Assembly (NCBI GenBank): GCA_038251315.1
Contig: JBBSBK010000010.1
Span: 1 to 55,430, forward strand
DNA: 55,430 bases
Direction: 5' to 3'
Source: JBBKXP01 sp038251315
GTDB taxonomy: Bacteria > Pseudomonadota > Alphaproteobacteria > Rhodobacterales > Rhodobacteraceae
Shown here piece by piece: positions 40,654 through 49,824 of the stretch. How positions within the stretch are numbered: position 1 is the stretch's first letter; every line of letters starts with the position of its first letter. Under the pieces are notes generated by a model. That model did no database searches and was not told the DNA's origin. It saw nothing but the letters and a program-made list of their open reading frames with translations. The position numbers and the translations under genes are program-made.

Positions 40654-43554
40654 ATGACACCGAATTTCTGCCTGTCCCTGTCCTTTGAAGGTATCCGCCT
40701 GTTGCACCGTGGCAGCGACGGCTGGCGGCTTGTCGGCGAGGTCGCACTCGATTCGCCCGAACTGTCGCGGGCCTTGACGGCCTTGCGACGCGATGCTTTG
40801 GCGCTGGCCCCGCAAGGGATGCACACAAAGTTGCTGATCCCGAACGATCAGATCAAATATCTGGCGATGGATTCCGCGCGAATCCCCGAGGACGAAGTTG
40901 CGGCCGCCTTGGATGCGGCGACGCCCTATGGGCTAGCCGATCTGGCTTATGACGTCACCCGTGGCGGCGGGCGTACCTACGCCGCCGCCGTCGCCCGCGA
41001 AACCTTGGCCGAAGCCGAGGCCTTTGCCGCCGAATACCGTTTTGCACCTGTCTGCTTTGCCGCCGTTCCTGAACCATTCACGTTCAGGGGAGAGGCGTTC
41101 TTTGGCCCTACCGCCGCGGCCAGGGCGGCCGGACTGAACGTCGAACGCGATCCGGTGCCGGTCGTCGTCATCGGCCGGGCCGTAGTGCCGGGCGTGGTTG
41201 TTGCCCCCGCCGAACCTGCGGCACCTGCACCGTCTACCCCCGAGGCGGCGCATGAAACCAGCCCGGACGCGATGGAAGACGCTGCCGATCCAATCGTCGC
41301 GATCACCGACGCGCTGCCTGCCGTCACCCCGGAGACTGAGCAGTCAGAGGTGGCCACACAAACCGAAACCGATCTGCCCGAACTTGATTTGGCAGATACA
41401 GATGACGATGCGGAAAAGGATTCTGCGGCCGCTATTCCGGTCTTTACCTCGCGCGCTCGCACCTTGCGGGCCGATCCACCCGGCACGCCGCCGCCGCCAG
41501 CCAACCCTGACCGGGTTCCTGTCGCGCCACGGACCACACCGCAACCCGTTTCGACCCCCGTCAGACAAACTGACGCGCGGCACGAGCCGGTTTTCCGTCG
41601 TCCGGCACCGGAATCAGCGGTACCGCCCGCTTTGCCGATGGCGGTTCAGATCGGACCGGGCGGTGCCGGGCCGTCGCTGTCGGGGGCCGCGCGCAGTTCT
41701 GGCGCGATGCCCATCGCCGAAACTTCTCCGTTGAACGCCACGCCGCCTGTCTCGGTTGCTTCGCCACCCATTACCGGCATTTCAGGCCGGGCAAAGCCCC
41801 CGGCAGCCGTCGCCAACGCGGGCTTGGCGCTGCACGATCCGGCCAATGCCGACCTGACTTATTTGCCCGATGGCCCGGAAGATCCTGCTGCGCCGATGCC
41901 GGTTGCCGCCCTGCCGCATCAGGATGCAAAAGCGCCCAGAGCCGGCATGTTCCCGTCCCGCCGCCGCTCGGCAACCGAGGCCGATGATATCGCGGCCCAC
42001 AGTCCAGCGCTGACGGTGTTCGGGGCCCGCAAAAGCGCCGCCCGCCCTGCGGTCGGCGGCAAGCCAAAGTTGCTTGGGCTGATCCTTACAGCGATCCTGC
42101 TAATGTTTCTTGCCGCGGTCGCGGCCTGGGCGGCTTTCGTCTCCGAGGACGGGCTGGCTTGGCTGTTCGCGCCGCGTGATGCGGCCGTCGCGGTCAACGA
42201 TGTCGCAGCGCCGGTAGTGGTGCCTGTCGTCGTGCCGGTCGTCGTGCCTGATCAGACCCCATTGCAGCCGTCGCCGGTGCCTGAAATGGGTGACAACGCC
42301 GTCGCGCTGAACGCCAGTGGTGCGGTGGCCACCGACGTCCCCGCGATAAATGACGAGGCAGACGCCGACATCGCCGATGCAGCTACCCCCGTCATGCCGC
42401 CGGTTGAGATCAGCGAAGTGCTCAGCCCGGCCGAGGCAGATCGGGTCTATGCTGCAACCGGCGTCTGGCAACGCGCGCCGCGCCTGCCGCTGTTGCCGAA
42501 CACCGAAACCTCCGACGGCATCGTGATCGCGGCGATTGACCCGCAGATCGCCGGGAACGCGTTGGTCACTTTGCCGTCACCCGCCTTGTCGGCGCAGGAT
42601 GCCCCGATCGTCACGCCGCCGCCGCCGCCAGTCCCCGGCATCGTGTTCGAACGCGACGCCAACGGGTTCGTACAGGCGACGCCCGAGGGCACGCTGACCC
42701 CAAACGGCGTCATGGTCATTGCGGGTCAACCGCCAGTGCTGCCGCAGGAACGCCCTGTGGCGGACCCAGCGGCAGAGGCCGCGACGGATCCAGCGACCAC
42801 CGTCGCCGCCACGCCCGAGGATCCGCCTGAAACGCTGACGGCCGGTGGCGTCGCGCTGGCGTCTCTGCGCCCGGCCGCCCGGCCCGCAGCTTTACCCGGA
42901 CAGGTCGCGCAGGATGCGCCGGTCGAACCCGGCGTGGAAGCGCTCGCGGTTCGACGTCCGCAATTGCGTCCAGCTGGGCTGGCGCCGACGCCGGAACCGC
43001 CGCCCGTTCCGGCGCCGGAAGTCGCTGATATACCCGTCGATGAACCCAAACCTGAGCCGCCGATCGCACCCACAGCCGATGTCGCGGCGATCGCTGCGGC
43101 GATCGCGGCGACGGCACCGCAGGTTGTAAACCCGGTTGCCGGGTCGACGCGTCTTGCCGTGGCAACGTCGCGCCGCCCCGGCGACCGCCCCGACAACTTT
43201 GGCCGCGTCGTCTCGCGTGCGACCCAAGCCAGCGCGCAGGCGGCCGCGCGCGCCCCGGCATCGGCCGCAGTCGCGCCCGCGCCGACCCAGCAGGCCGTCG
43301 CCCCGTCCGGACCGGTGCCGGGTGGCGTCGCCCGTGCAGCGACCGTGCAAAACGCCATCGACCTGCGCGACGTCTCCCTGATCGGGGTTTACGGCACCCC
43401 CAGCAACCGGTCGGCACTGGTGCGCATGGGCAACGGGCGGCTGGTCCGGGTCAGGGTCGGCGATACACTTGATGGCGGGCAGGTCAGCGCGATCGGTGAC
43501 AGCGTCATCAACTACGTCAAACGCGGTCGGACGCTGGTACTGGCGATGCCGTGA
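40654..43554 (+). CDS. 966-residue GspL/PilM-like and GspC-like fusion protein
   Basis: The N-terminal ~170 residues read like the start of an actin-like GspL/PilM fold (FCLSLSFEGIRLLHRGSDGW, LLIPNDQIKYLAMDSARIPE, DEVAAALDAATPYGLADLAY). A Pro/Ala/Thr-rich linker of ~300 residues follows, then one transmembrane helix at ~472-495 (LGLILTAILLMFLAAVAAWA). Beyond it lies a second long Pro-rich stretch. The last ~65 residues resemble the homology region of GspC/PulC (IGVYGTPSNRSALVRMGNGR, then VRVGDTLDGGQVSAIGD). No other type II secretion gene is nearby. A tandem PVVV repeat occurs near residue 520. The role is unknown. Confidence 0.7.
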   Translation: MTPNFCLSLSFEGIRLLHRGSDGWRLVGEVALDSPELSRALTALRRDALALAPQGMHTKLLIPNDQIKYLAMDSARIPEDEVAAALDAATPYGLADLAYDVTRGGGRTYAAAVARETLAEAEAFAAEYRFAPVCFAAVPEPFTFRGEAFFGPTAAARAAGLNVERDPVPVVVIGRAVVPGVVVAPAEPAAPAPSTPEAAHETSPDAMEDAADPIVAITDALPAVTPETEQSEVATQTETDLPELDLADTDDDAEKDSAAAIPVFTSRARTLRADPPGTPPPPANPDRVPVAPRTTPQPVSTPVRQTDARHEPVFRRPAPESAVPPALPMAVQIGPGGAGPSLSGAARSSGAMPIAETSPLNATPPVSVASPPITGISGRAKPPAAVANAGLALHDPANADLTYLPDGPEDPAAPMPVAALPHQDAKAPRAGMFPSRRRSATEADDIAAHSPALTVFGARKSAARPAVGGKPKLLGLILTAILLMFLAAVAAWAAFVSEDGLAWLFAPRDAAVAVNDVAAPVVVPVVVPVVVPDQTPLQPSPVPEMGDNAVALNASGAVATDVPAINDEADADIADAATPVMPPVEISEVLSPAEADRVYAATGVWQRAPRLPLLPNTETSDGIVIAAIDPQIAGNALVTLPSPALSAQDAPIVTPPPPPVPGIVFERDANGFVQATPEGTLTPNGVMVIAGQPPVLPQERPVADPAAEAATDPATTVAATPEDPPETLTAGGVALASLRPAARPAALPGQVAQDAPVEPGVEALAVRRPQLRPAGLAPTPEPPPVPAPEVADIPVDEPKPEPPIAPTADVAAIAAAIAATAPQVVNPVAGSTRLAVATSRRPGDRPDNFGRVVSRATQASAQAAARAPASAAVAPAPTQQAVAPSGPVPGGVARAATVQNAIDLRDVSLIGVYGTPSNRSALVRMGNGRLVRVRVGDTLDGGQVSAIGDSVINYVKRGRTLVLAMP

Positions 43555-43564
43555 TCGTTCGGCA

Positions 43565-44665
43565 TTATTCGGCGGCCTTGATCACCCCGCGGTCGATCTG
43601 ATCCTGTTCGATGCTTTCGAACAGCGCCTTGAAGTTTCCCTCGCCAAAACCGTCGTCGCCCTTGCGCTCGATGAATTCGAAAAAGATCGGGCCGATCACC
43701 GTTTTGCTGAAGATCTGCAGCAAAATTCGGGTTTCGCCGCCGTCCACCACACCCTCGCCGTCGATCAGGATGCCGTGGCGCATCATCCGGTCCTTGGGCT
43801 CATCGTGGCCAGTCACACGGTCAAATGACAGGTCGTAGTAGCTTTCAGGCGGCTTGGGCATGAACCTGATGCCCCGATCGGCAATCGTGTCGGTCGCGTC
43901 GTAAAGATTGCGCGCGCCGACCGCGATGTGCTGGATGCCTTCGCCCTTGTAGCGTTTCAGGTATTCGACGATCTGCCCGGTTTCGCCCCGGTCTTCGTTG
44001 ATCGGGATGCGGATGCGCCCGCAGGCGCTGGTCAATGCGCGGCTGGTCAGGCCGGTGAATTTGCCCGCGATGTCGAAGAACCGGATTTCGCGAAAGTTGA
44101 AGATCTCGCCGTAGAATTTGAACCAGACGTCCATGTTCCCCTTGTGAACGTTGTGGGTCAGGTGGTCGAGGTAGTAGAATCCGACGCCTTCGGGGTGGGC
44201 ATCATGGACCCAGGTGAATTCGGCGTTGTAGGGGCTGGTGTCGTAATACTGGTCGATCAGGTAGATCAGGCTGCCGCCGATCCCGACGATTGCGGGCACA
44301 TCCATCGTCTTGCCGCCGCCGGTATATTCCTGCGCGCCCTTGCTGATCGCGTGGCTTAGCGCGTGTTTGGCATCGACCACCCGCCATGCCATCGACGGGG
44401 CGCAGGGGCCGTGCTCGGCGACAAAGTTCAGCGCATGGCTGCCCGGTTCGTTGTTGATCACATAGGTGATGTCGCCCTGCTGCCAGAGTTCGATCTGGCG
44501 GGACTTATGACTGGCGGTGTGGGTATAGCCCATCCGGGTGAACAGATCGCGCAGGGTTGCCGGGTCGGGATGCGCGAATTCGACGAATTCGAAACCGTCG
44601 GTGCCGGCGCGGTTCTGGTCGGTGATCGTTGCCTTGGGGGCGTTGTGCGGAAAGGGGCCCATCAT
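43565..44665 (-). CDS. hpd: 4-hydroxyphenylpyruvate dioxygenase
   Basis: Converts 4-hydroxyphenylpyruvate to homogentisate in tyrosine catabolism. A 366-residue non-haem iron enzyme. The 2-His-1-Glu iron site is intact: His168 (LDHLTHNV), His246 (GIQHIAVGA) and Glu330 (FFEFIERKG). The start at 44665 (MMGPFPHNAP) is chosen because homology begins there; longer frames read through the divergent promoter. It is divergent from an Lrp/AsnC regulator, a pairing common for this gene. Homogentisate dioxygenase and later genes are not in the window. Confidence 0.96.
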   Translation of the reverse strand: MMGPFPHNAPKATITDQNRAGTDGFEFVEFAHPDPATLRDLFTRMGYTHTASHKSRQIELWQQGDITYVINNEPGSHALNFVAEHGPCAPSMAWRVVDAKHALSHAISKGAQEYTGGGKTMDVPAIVGIGGSLIYLIDQYYDTSPYNAEFTWVHDAHPEGVGFYYLDHLTHNVHKGNMDVWFKFYGEIFNFREIRFFDIAGKFTGLTSRALTSACGRIRIPINEDRGETGQIVEYLKRYKGEGIQHIAVGARNLYDATDTIADRGIRFMPKPPESYYDLSFDRVTGHDEPKDRMMRHGILIDGEGVVDGGETRILLQIFSKTVIGPIFFEFIERKGDDGFGEGNFKALFESIEQDQIDRGVIKAAE

Positions 44666-44696
44666 TGTCTCCGATGCATGCGGTTGAGAGATTTTT

Positions 44697-44724
44697 ACCG
44701 CAAGCGGTGTGCGAATTGTGCGCA
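44697..44724. promoter_or_regulatory. Candidate Lrp operator between hpd and its regulator
   Basis: ACCGC-AA-GCGGT (44697-44708) is a perfect short palindrome, followed by TGCGAATTGTGCGCA (44710-44724) with TGCG/CGCA arms. They sit in the 108-bp divergent region, where an Lrp dimer would act on both genes. Inference from position and symmetry. Confidence 0.45.
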
Positions 44725-44773
44725 ATCGGGTGGTCAGGACGGGACTTATCTGATACATTCCCGCAACATTTTG

Positions 44774-45247
44774 ATGAATGACGCGCAAATCATGCTTGAC
44801 CAAACTGATTCGCGCCTTCTGGCGGCTTTGCAGGCCAATGGCCAGCTGAGCGCGCAGGATCTGGGTGACCTGTTGGCCCTGTCGCCGTCGCAGGCCGGGC
44901 GGCGCCGACAGCGGCTTGAGGCCGAAGGCTATATCAGCGGCTATCGGGCCATCGTCGCCCCGGAAAAGATCGGGCTGGGGGTCGAGGCGTTCATTCGCAT
45001 CGTCATGGCCACGCACACCGCCGAAAACGCCCGCGATTTCGTGCGAATGACGCGCGTCGCGCCCGAAATCGTCGCCGCCTGGACGCTGACGGGTGAGGCC
45101 GACTACCTATTGCGGGTGTATTGCGCCGATCTGACAGCATTGAACCGGCTGGTGCAGCAGGTGCTGCTGCCGCATCCTGCCGTCAGCCGGGTGCAAAGCC
45201 AGATCGTGATGGAGCGGGTCAAACCCGATGCGCCGCTGCCGGTCTGA
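44774..45247 (+). CDS. Lrp/AsnC-family transcriptional regulator
   Basis: A 157-residue regulator: N-terminal HTH (LDQTDSRLLAALQANGQLSA, then LSPSQAGRRRQRLEAEGYIS) and a C-terminal RAM/AsnC ligand-binding domain (YRAIVAPEKIGLGVEAFIRI, TGEADYLLRVYCADLTALNR). The ATG at 44774 and one at 44792 are both possible; neither has a clear ribosome site. It is divergent from hpd and likely senses an aromatic amino acid, most simply tyrosine or phenylalanine, to control homogentisate formation. That ligand is inferred from context. Confidence 0.92.
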   Translation: MNDAQIMLDQTDSRLLAALQANGQLSAQDLGDLLALSPSQAGRRRQRLEAEGYISGYRAIVAPEKIGLGVEAFIRIVMATHTAENARDFVRMTRVAPEIVAAWTLTGEADYLLRVYCADLTALNRLVQQVLLPHPAVSRVQSQIVMERVKPDAPLPV

Positions 45248-45321
45248 GACACGGGCCACCGACATAATTCGTGCACGGGTCGCCGTTGCACATCGGTCCG
45301 GCCATTGCGATACCTGAGATC

Positions 45322-47241
45322 ATGGAAGGTTTTCTGTTTCAGGCGACGATTTATCTGGGCGCGGCGGTCATCGCCGTGCCGCTGGCGGCGCGTCTGGGGC
45401 TGGGGTCGGTTCTGGGTTATCTGCTGGCGGGGATCGTCATCGGACCGCTGACCGGGCTGGTCGGTTCCGAAACCGCCGACTTGCAGCATTTCGCCGAATT
45501 CGGCGTTGTCATGATGCTTTTCCTGATCGGGCTGGAATTGGAACCCCGGGTGCTTTGGGCGATGCGCGACAAGCTTTTCGGGTTGGGCGGGTTGCAGATC
45601 ACACTGACCACGCTGGTTATCACAGGCGCGTCGATGCTGATGAAACAACCCTTCGACAATGCCCTTGCGATCGGTCTGATCCTTGCCTTGTCATCGACCG
45701 CTATCGTACTGCAAACGCTGACGGAAAAGGGGCTGGTGGCGACGGCGGGCGGGCGAAACATCTTTTCGGTGCTGCTGGCGCAGGATATCGCGGTAATCCC
45801 GATGCTGGCGTTTCTGCCGCTGCTGGCGGTTGCCAGCCCGATGATGATCGCGCCGGACGGATCGGTGATCCATGTCGATGATGTCGTTGTGGGCGTCGAA
45901 GCACCATATGGCCCGCTTAGCCTTGTCGAGGGTCTGCCGGGCTGGGGCGTCACGCTGGTGACCCTGGCCGCGGTCGCTGCAATCATCCTCGCGGGGGTTT
46001 ATCTGACCCGCCCGGTTTTTCGCTATATCCACCACGCCAAGCTGCGCGAGATGTACACCGCGCTGGCATTGCTGATGGTGGCGTCCATCGCCGTCCTGAT
46101 GGAGATGGTGGGCCTGTCGCCCGCTCTGGGCACCTTTCTTGCCGGTGTCGTTCTTGCCAACTCGGAATTCCGGCACGAGTTGGAAAGCGACCTCGAGCCG
46201 TTCAAGGGCCTGCTGCTGGGTCTGTTTTTCATCACCGTCGGTGCGGGGTTCAACTTTGACGCCTTTTTCGGTGATCCGTTCCGCATCTTTGCGCTGACGC
46301 TGCTGGTGATCGTTCTCAAGGGGGCGATCCTGTATGGGCTCGCCCGCGTCTGGGGGCTGAAGCCGCGCGACCGCTGGTTGTTCACTCTGGGGTTAAGCCA
46401 GGCGGGGGAATTCGGGTTCGTCCTGATTTCGTTTTCGCTGGCCACCGGGGTGATGGGGCCAGTTTTGGGGCAAAAGCTGTTGCTGATTATCGCCCTGTCG
46501 ATGCTGATCACGCCGCTGCTGTTCATCATCTACGACCGGATCAGCCGCCGGATGACGGATGAAGCGGATCCTGCCGCCGACGAGGTCGACGAACAGGGTA
46601 GCGTCATCATCGCCGGGATCGGGCGGTTCGGGCAGATCGTCAACCGCCTGATCCAAAGCGCCGGGTTCAGCACGGTTGTTCTGGATGCTGATCTGCAGAC
46701 CGTTCAGATGATGCGCACATTCGGGTTCAAGGGGTTCTTTGGCGACCCGACCCGCCCCGATCTTCTGGCTGCTGCGGGTCTTGGCACCGCGCGGGTGCTG
46801 ATTGTCGCGATCGACGACAAGGCGGCGGCAGTGCGCCTTGTGCGCTATGCCCGCAAGGAACGCCCTGATCTGCATATCGTCGCCCGCGCCCGCGACCGGG
46901 TGCATGTCTATGAACTTTACGCCGCCGGGGCGGACGACATCGTGCGCGAGATGTTCGACAGCTCGTTGCGGGCCGGGCGCTATGCGTTGGAAAATCTGGG
47001 GATGTCCGAATACGAGGCCGCCGAGGCCGAGACGCTGTTCTATCATCACGACCGCGATACCCTGCGCCAACTGGCCGAACTGTGGCAACCCGGTGTGCCG
47101 GTGGCCGACAATCCCGCGTATATTGCGCGCGCGAAGGAACTGGACAACGATCTTGAAACCGCGTTGGCAGCGCGGATGCAGGCGTCGGAATCTGATGACC
47201 TGCGCCGCCGCCGCCCCGGCGATACCTCTAGCCGTCGCTGA
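45322..47241 (+). CDS. Kef-type monovalent cation:proton antiporter (CPA2 family)
   Basis: A 639-residue inner-membrane antiporter. About twelve transmembrane helices span residues 1-395 (beginning MEGFLFQATIYLGAAVIAVP), with the CPA2 motif FGVVMMLFLIGLELEP near residue 65. A cytoplasmic TrkA-N (RCK) domain starts near residue 425 (SVIIAGIGRFGQIVNRLIQ). KefB/KefC are close relatives; glutathione control is a family possibility that the sequence alone does not prove. The ATG at 45322 is preferred over the GTG at 45271 because homology starts there. Its last 14 bases overlap cobT on the other strand. Confidence 0.92.
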   Translation: MEGFLFQATIYLGAAVIAVPLAARLGLGSVLGYLLAGIVIGPLTGLVGSETADLQHFAEFGVVMMLFLIGLELEPRVLWAMRDKLFGLGGLQITLTTLVITGASMLMKQPFDNALAIGLILALSSTAIVLQTLTEKGLVATAGGRNIFSVLLAQDIAVIPMLAFLPLLAVASPMMIAPDGSVIHVDDVVVGVEAPYGPLSLVEGLPGWGVTLVTLAAVAAIILAGVYLTRPVFRYIHHAKLREMYTALALLMVASIAVLMEMVGLSPALGTFLAGVVLANSEFRHELESDLEPFKGLLLGLFFITVGAGFNFDAFFGDPFRIFALTLLVIVLKGAILYGLARVWGLKPRDRWLFTLGLSQAGEFGFVLISFSLATGVMGPVLGQKLLLIIALSMLITPLLFIIYDRISRRMTDEADPAADEVDEQGSVIIAGIGRFGQIVNRLIQSAGFSTVVLDADLQTVQMMRTFGFKGFFGDPTRPDLLAAAGLGTARVLIVAIDDKAAAVRLVRYARKERPDLHIVARARDRVHVYELYAAGADDIVREMFDSSLRAGRYALENLGMSEYEAAEAETLFYHHDRDTLRQLAELWQPGVPVADNPAYIARAKELDNDLETALAARMQASESDDLRRRRPGDTSSRR

Positions 47242-48244
47242 CCCCCGCCTCGGCAAAGGTGGCCATGCCGGAATGGCAGGCGACCGCTGCCTTGAGGATG
47301 CCAATGGCCAGCGCCGCGCCGGACCCTTCGCCAAGTCGAAGGCCGAGGTTCAGCAGCGGTTGCTTCTCCAGCGAATCGAGCAGACGGCGATGCGCGCCTT
47401 CGGCGCTTTGATGTCCGGCGACGCAATGATCCAGGGCGCCCGGGCAGGCCCGTTCGAGCACTGCCGCTGCGGCGCAGCAGATGAACCCGTCAAGGATCAC
47501 AGGGATGCGGTGATGCCGTGCGGCGGCGATTGCACCGGCCATCGCCGCGAGTTCGCGCCCGCCCAGACAGCGCAGCGCCTGCAATGGATCCCCGGTCGCA
47601 TTTGCGTGGCGGGCCAGACCGGCTGCGACCACGGCGGTCTTGCGCGCCAGTCCGGCGTCATCGACACCGGTGCCGCGCCCGGTCCAGTCGGAAGCAGACC
47701 CGCCGAACAGGGCGGCGGCGACGGCAGCGGCAGCGGTCGTGTTGCCGATGCCCATTTCGCCGGTCACCAGCAGGTCGGCGGCGGGGTCGACCGCCGTCCA
47801 ACCGGTCGTCAGGGCGGCAAGGAATTCATCCGTCGTCATCGCCGGACCTTTGGTGAAATCGGCGGTTGAGGTGTCCAGTGACAGCGCGTGAACATCCATC
47901 CGGGCGCCGAAAGTCTTGGCCAATTGGTTGATCGCCGCACCGCCGTGTTCGAAATTGGCGACCATCTGCACCGTTACTTCGGGCGGAAAGGCTGACACGC
48001 CCTGGCCGCAGATACCGTGATTTCCTGCAAAGACAATCACCTGCGGCGCGCTGATCGTGGGGCGCGGATCGCCCCGCCAGCCAGCATACCAGATCGCGAC
48101 GTCTTCGAGCCGCCCCAATGCCCCTGGCGGTTTGGTCAGCTGGCCATTGCGCGCCGCAGCCCCGCTCAGTGCGCCCTGATCAGGGCCGGGGGCGGATGTC
48201 AGCAAGGCGGCAAAGCCCGCCAGATCGGTGAAGGAAGCGGTCAC
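47228..48244 (-). CDS. cobT: Nicotinate-nucleotide--dimethylbenzimidazole phosphoribosyltransferase
   Basis: Activates dimethylbenzimidazole for the lower loop of cobalamin. A 338-residue enzyme with the conserved segments FAGNHGICGQGVSAFPPEVT, GEMGIGNTTAAAA, VILDGFICCAAAAVLE and the catalytic Glu306 in LRLGEGSGAALA. It opens at an ATG at 48244. It is divergent from cobS, with only 80 bp between the starts and no cobalamin riboswitch visible. Its 3' end overlaps the antiporter gene by 14 bp on the opposite strand. Confidence 0.95.
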   Translation of the reverse strand: MTASFTDLAGFAALLTSAPGPDQGALSGAAARNGQLTKPPGALGRLEDVAIWYAGWRGDPRPTISAPQVIVFAGNHGICGQGVSAFPPEVTVQMVANFEHGGAAINQLAKTFGARMDVHALSLDTSTADFTKGPAMTTDEFLAALTTGWTAVDPAADLLVTGEMGIGNTTAAAAVAAALFGGSASDWTGRGTGVDDAGLARKTAVVAAGLARHANATGDPLQALRCLGGRELAAMAGAIAAARHHRIPVILDGFICCAAAAVLERACPGALDHCVAGHQSAEGAHRRLLDSLEKQPLLNLGLRLGEGSGAALAIGILKAAVACHSGMATFAEAGVSDG

Positions 48245-48324
48245 GGGTATCGTCCTCGTTGCATGTCGGTTGCGACCTGTCTAACCGTCGGTCAGTGAAT
48301 GAAAAGCCGGGAAAGGGCGGATCG

Positions 48325-49092
48325 GTGACGGAACGCGACACGTTGACCAAGGTGGACGATGTTGCGTCGGCATTGGGGTTGTTGTCCCGTTTGCCGGTGC
48401 CGGTGGATGGCGCGACGGCGCAGGCGCGGGGCGCGGCGGCAGCCTGGGCCTATCCGATCGCGGGGTTGGTGATCGGGGTGATCATCGGGCTGACCGGGGC
48501 TGTGGCGCTCTGGCTGGGCCTGACGGATCCATTGGCAGCAGGGCTGATGTTGGCGGTCGGGATCGTCGTGACGGGGGCCTTGCACGAGGATGGGTTGGCG
48601 GACAGTGCCGACGGTCTCTGGGGTGGGCATGATCGTGCCCGCCGGCTTGAAATCATGCGCGACAGCCGGATCGGCACCTATGGCGTGCTGGCGCTGGGGC
48701 TGTCGCTGATCCTGCGTTGGGCGGCGTTGAGCACGCTGATCGGGGCAGGATGGCTGTGGGTGCCAGTGCTGGTGACTGCGGCAACGTCGCGTGCCGCGAT
48801 GGTCGGTGTCATGGCGGCGTTGCCGCATGCGCGGGACGACGGACTGTCCCGTGCAGTCGGGCGGCCAAAGGTGCGCACAGCACAGGTGGCGGCGGGTATC
48901 GGGGCTTTGGTGGCCGTCGTGCTAACCGGGTGGTGGGTGGTGCCGTTGGCCCTGATCTTGGTGGCCATCGCGATGGCGACGGCAACGGTCGCCAAGGGAA
49001 AGATTGGTGGTCAGACCGGCGATATTCTGGGAGCGACGCAGCAACTCAGCGAAATTGCCGCACTGATCTTGCTGGTTGTTTTGGTGATCTGA
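48325..49092 (+). CDS. cobS: Cobalamin synthase (adenosylcobinamide-GDP ribazoletransferase)
   Basis: Joins adenosylcobinamide-GDP to alpha-ribazole, the step after CobT. A 255-residue polytopic membrane protein with about six hydrophobic helices and the family motifs ALHEDGLADSADGLWGGHDR, EIMRDSRIGTYG and KIGGQTGDILGATQQLSE. The GTG at 48325 is chosen for its AAAGGGCGG ribosome site; the upstream ATG at 48259 lies toward cobT and has none. It is divergent from cobT. Confidence 0.95.
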   Translation: MTERDTLTKVDDVASALGLLSRLPVPVDGATAQARGAAAAWAYPIAGLVIGVIIGLTGAVALWLGLTDPLAAGLMLAVGIVVTGALHEDGLADSADGLWGGHDRARRLEIMRDSRIGTYGVLALGLSLILRWAALSTLIGAGWLWVPVLVTAATSRAAMVGVMAALPHARDDGLSRAVGRPKVRTAQVAAGIGALVAVVLTGWWVVPLALILVAIAMATATVAKGKIGGQTGDILGATQQLSEIAALILLVVLVI

Positions 49093-49098
49093 ACCGCT

Positions 49099-49824
49099 TT
49101 AGCAGCGCAGCGCGTCCGTGAAGGATTGCCGTCCCTCATAGGGGCCGACATCACGCGAGGACAGGCGACCCGATTCTAGCCGTGTTGCCATGACGCGGGT
49201 GAAATCGGCGTTGGCGGTGATCGCCTCGACCGTACCGCGGCAGGATCGCATCCCGCCGCCAATATCGGTTTCGCCTAACCGGTGGTTGGTCAGTTCCGCC
49301 CGGTCGGCGACCTTTTGCAGCGTCCCGTCGCGCCAGCGCCAGACGGTCAGAATCTTGAACAGATGCGGGCGGTCGACATAGACCAGTTCGATGTTGCCGT
49401 CGCCGTCCATGTCGCCGACCCCCACAGGAGCCAGCCAGCGATGGGTCTGGCCGATGTAGGGGATCGCCGCGACCAGCCCGGTTTCGTCGTAGATCGCCAG
49501 GCGCGCCCCCTTGGTCAGGCTGGTTTCCACCACCATGACCTCGGACAGGCCATCGTTGTCGATATCGACCAGCCGGGGGGTGGTGTCTTCGAAAACGCTG
49601 GTTTCGGGCAGGCGAATGGTGACTTCGCGCAGGTCCATCCGGGCGCATCCGGCGCAGCGGTCGACGGCAAGCAAGAGGGCACCCCATTCGATCGCATCGC
49701 CAAGGATGCCGTGATCGTAGCGGTCGGTCGGTTCGATGTAGGTGGCGCCGACGATGTTGCCGGGTGCGGCGGGCAGGGCAGTGCCGGTCAGACACAGCGC
49801 CGCGATGATCGCCGCCACCCGCAT
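49099..49824 (-). CDS. Exported FG-GAP/VCBS-like hypothetical protein
   Basis: A 241-residue periplasmic or secreted protein. Residues 1-20 are a signal peptide (MRVAAIIAALCLTGTALPAA). The mature part has two calcium-loop-like FG-GAP motifs, DIDNDGLSEVMVVE and DMDGDGNIELVYVD, separated by ~50 residues, so a small beta-propeller or integrin-like repeat is likely. Two Cys in CAGCARMD and further Cys near the end may pair. Its ATG overlaps the ferredoxin stop by one base, indicating coupling. Function unknown. It is convergent with cobS, 6 bp apart. Confidence 0.82.
   Translation of the reverse strand: MRVAAIIAALCLTGTALPAAPGNIVGATYIEPTDRYDHGILGDAIEWGALLLAVDRCAGCARMDLREVTIRLPETSVFEDTTPRLVDIDNDGLSEVMVVETSLTKGARLAIYDETGLVAAIPYIGQTHRWLAPVGVGDMDGDGNIELVYVDRPHLFKILTVWRWRDGTLQKVADRAELTNHRLGETDIGGGMRSCRGTVEAITANADFTRVMATRLESGRLSSRDVGPYEGRQSFTDALRC

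Noticed and set aside
48245..48324. Cobalamin riboswitch between cobT and cobS
   Set aside because: The 80-bp gap is too short and lacks the B12-box; no riboswitch can be supported.
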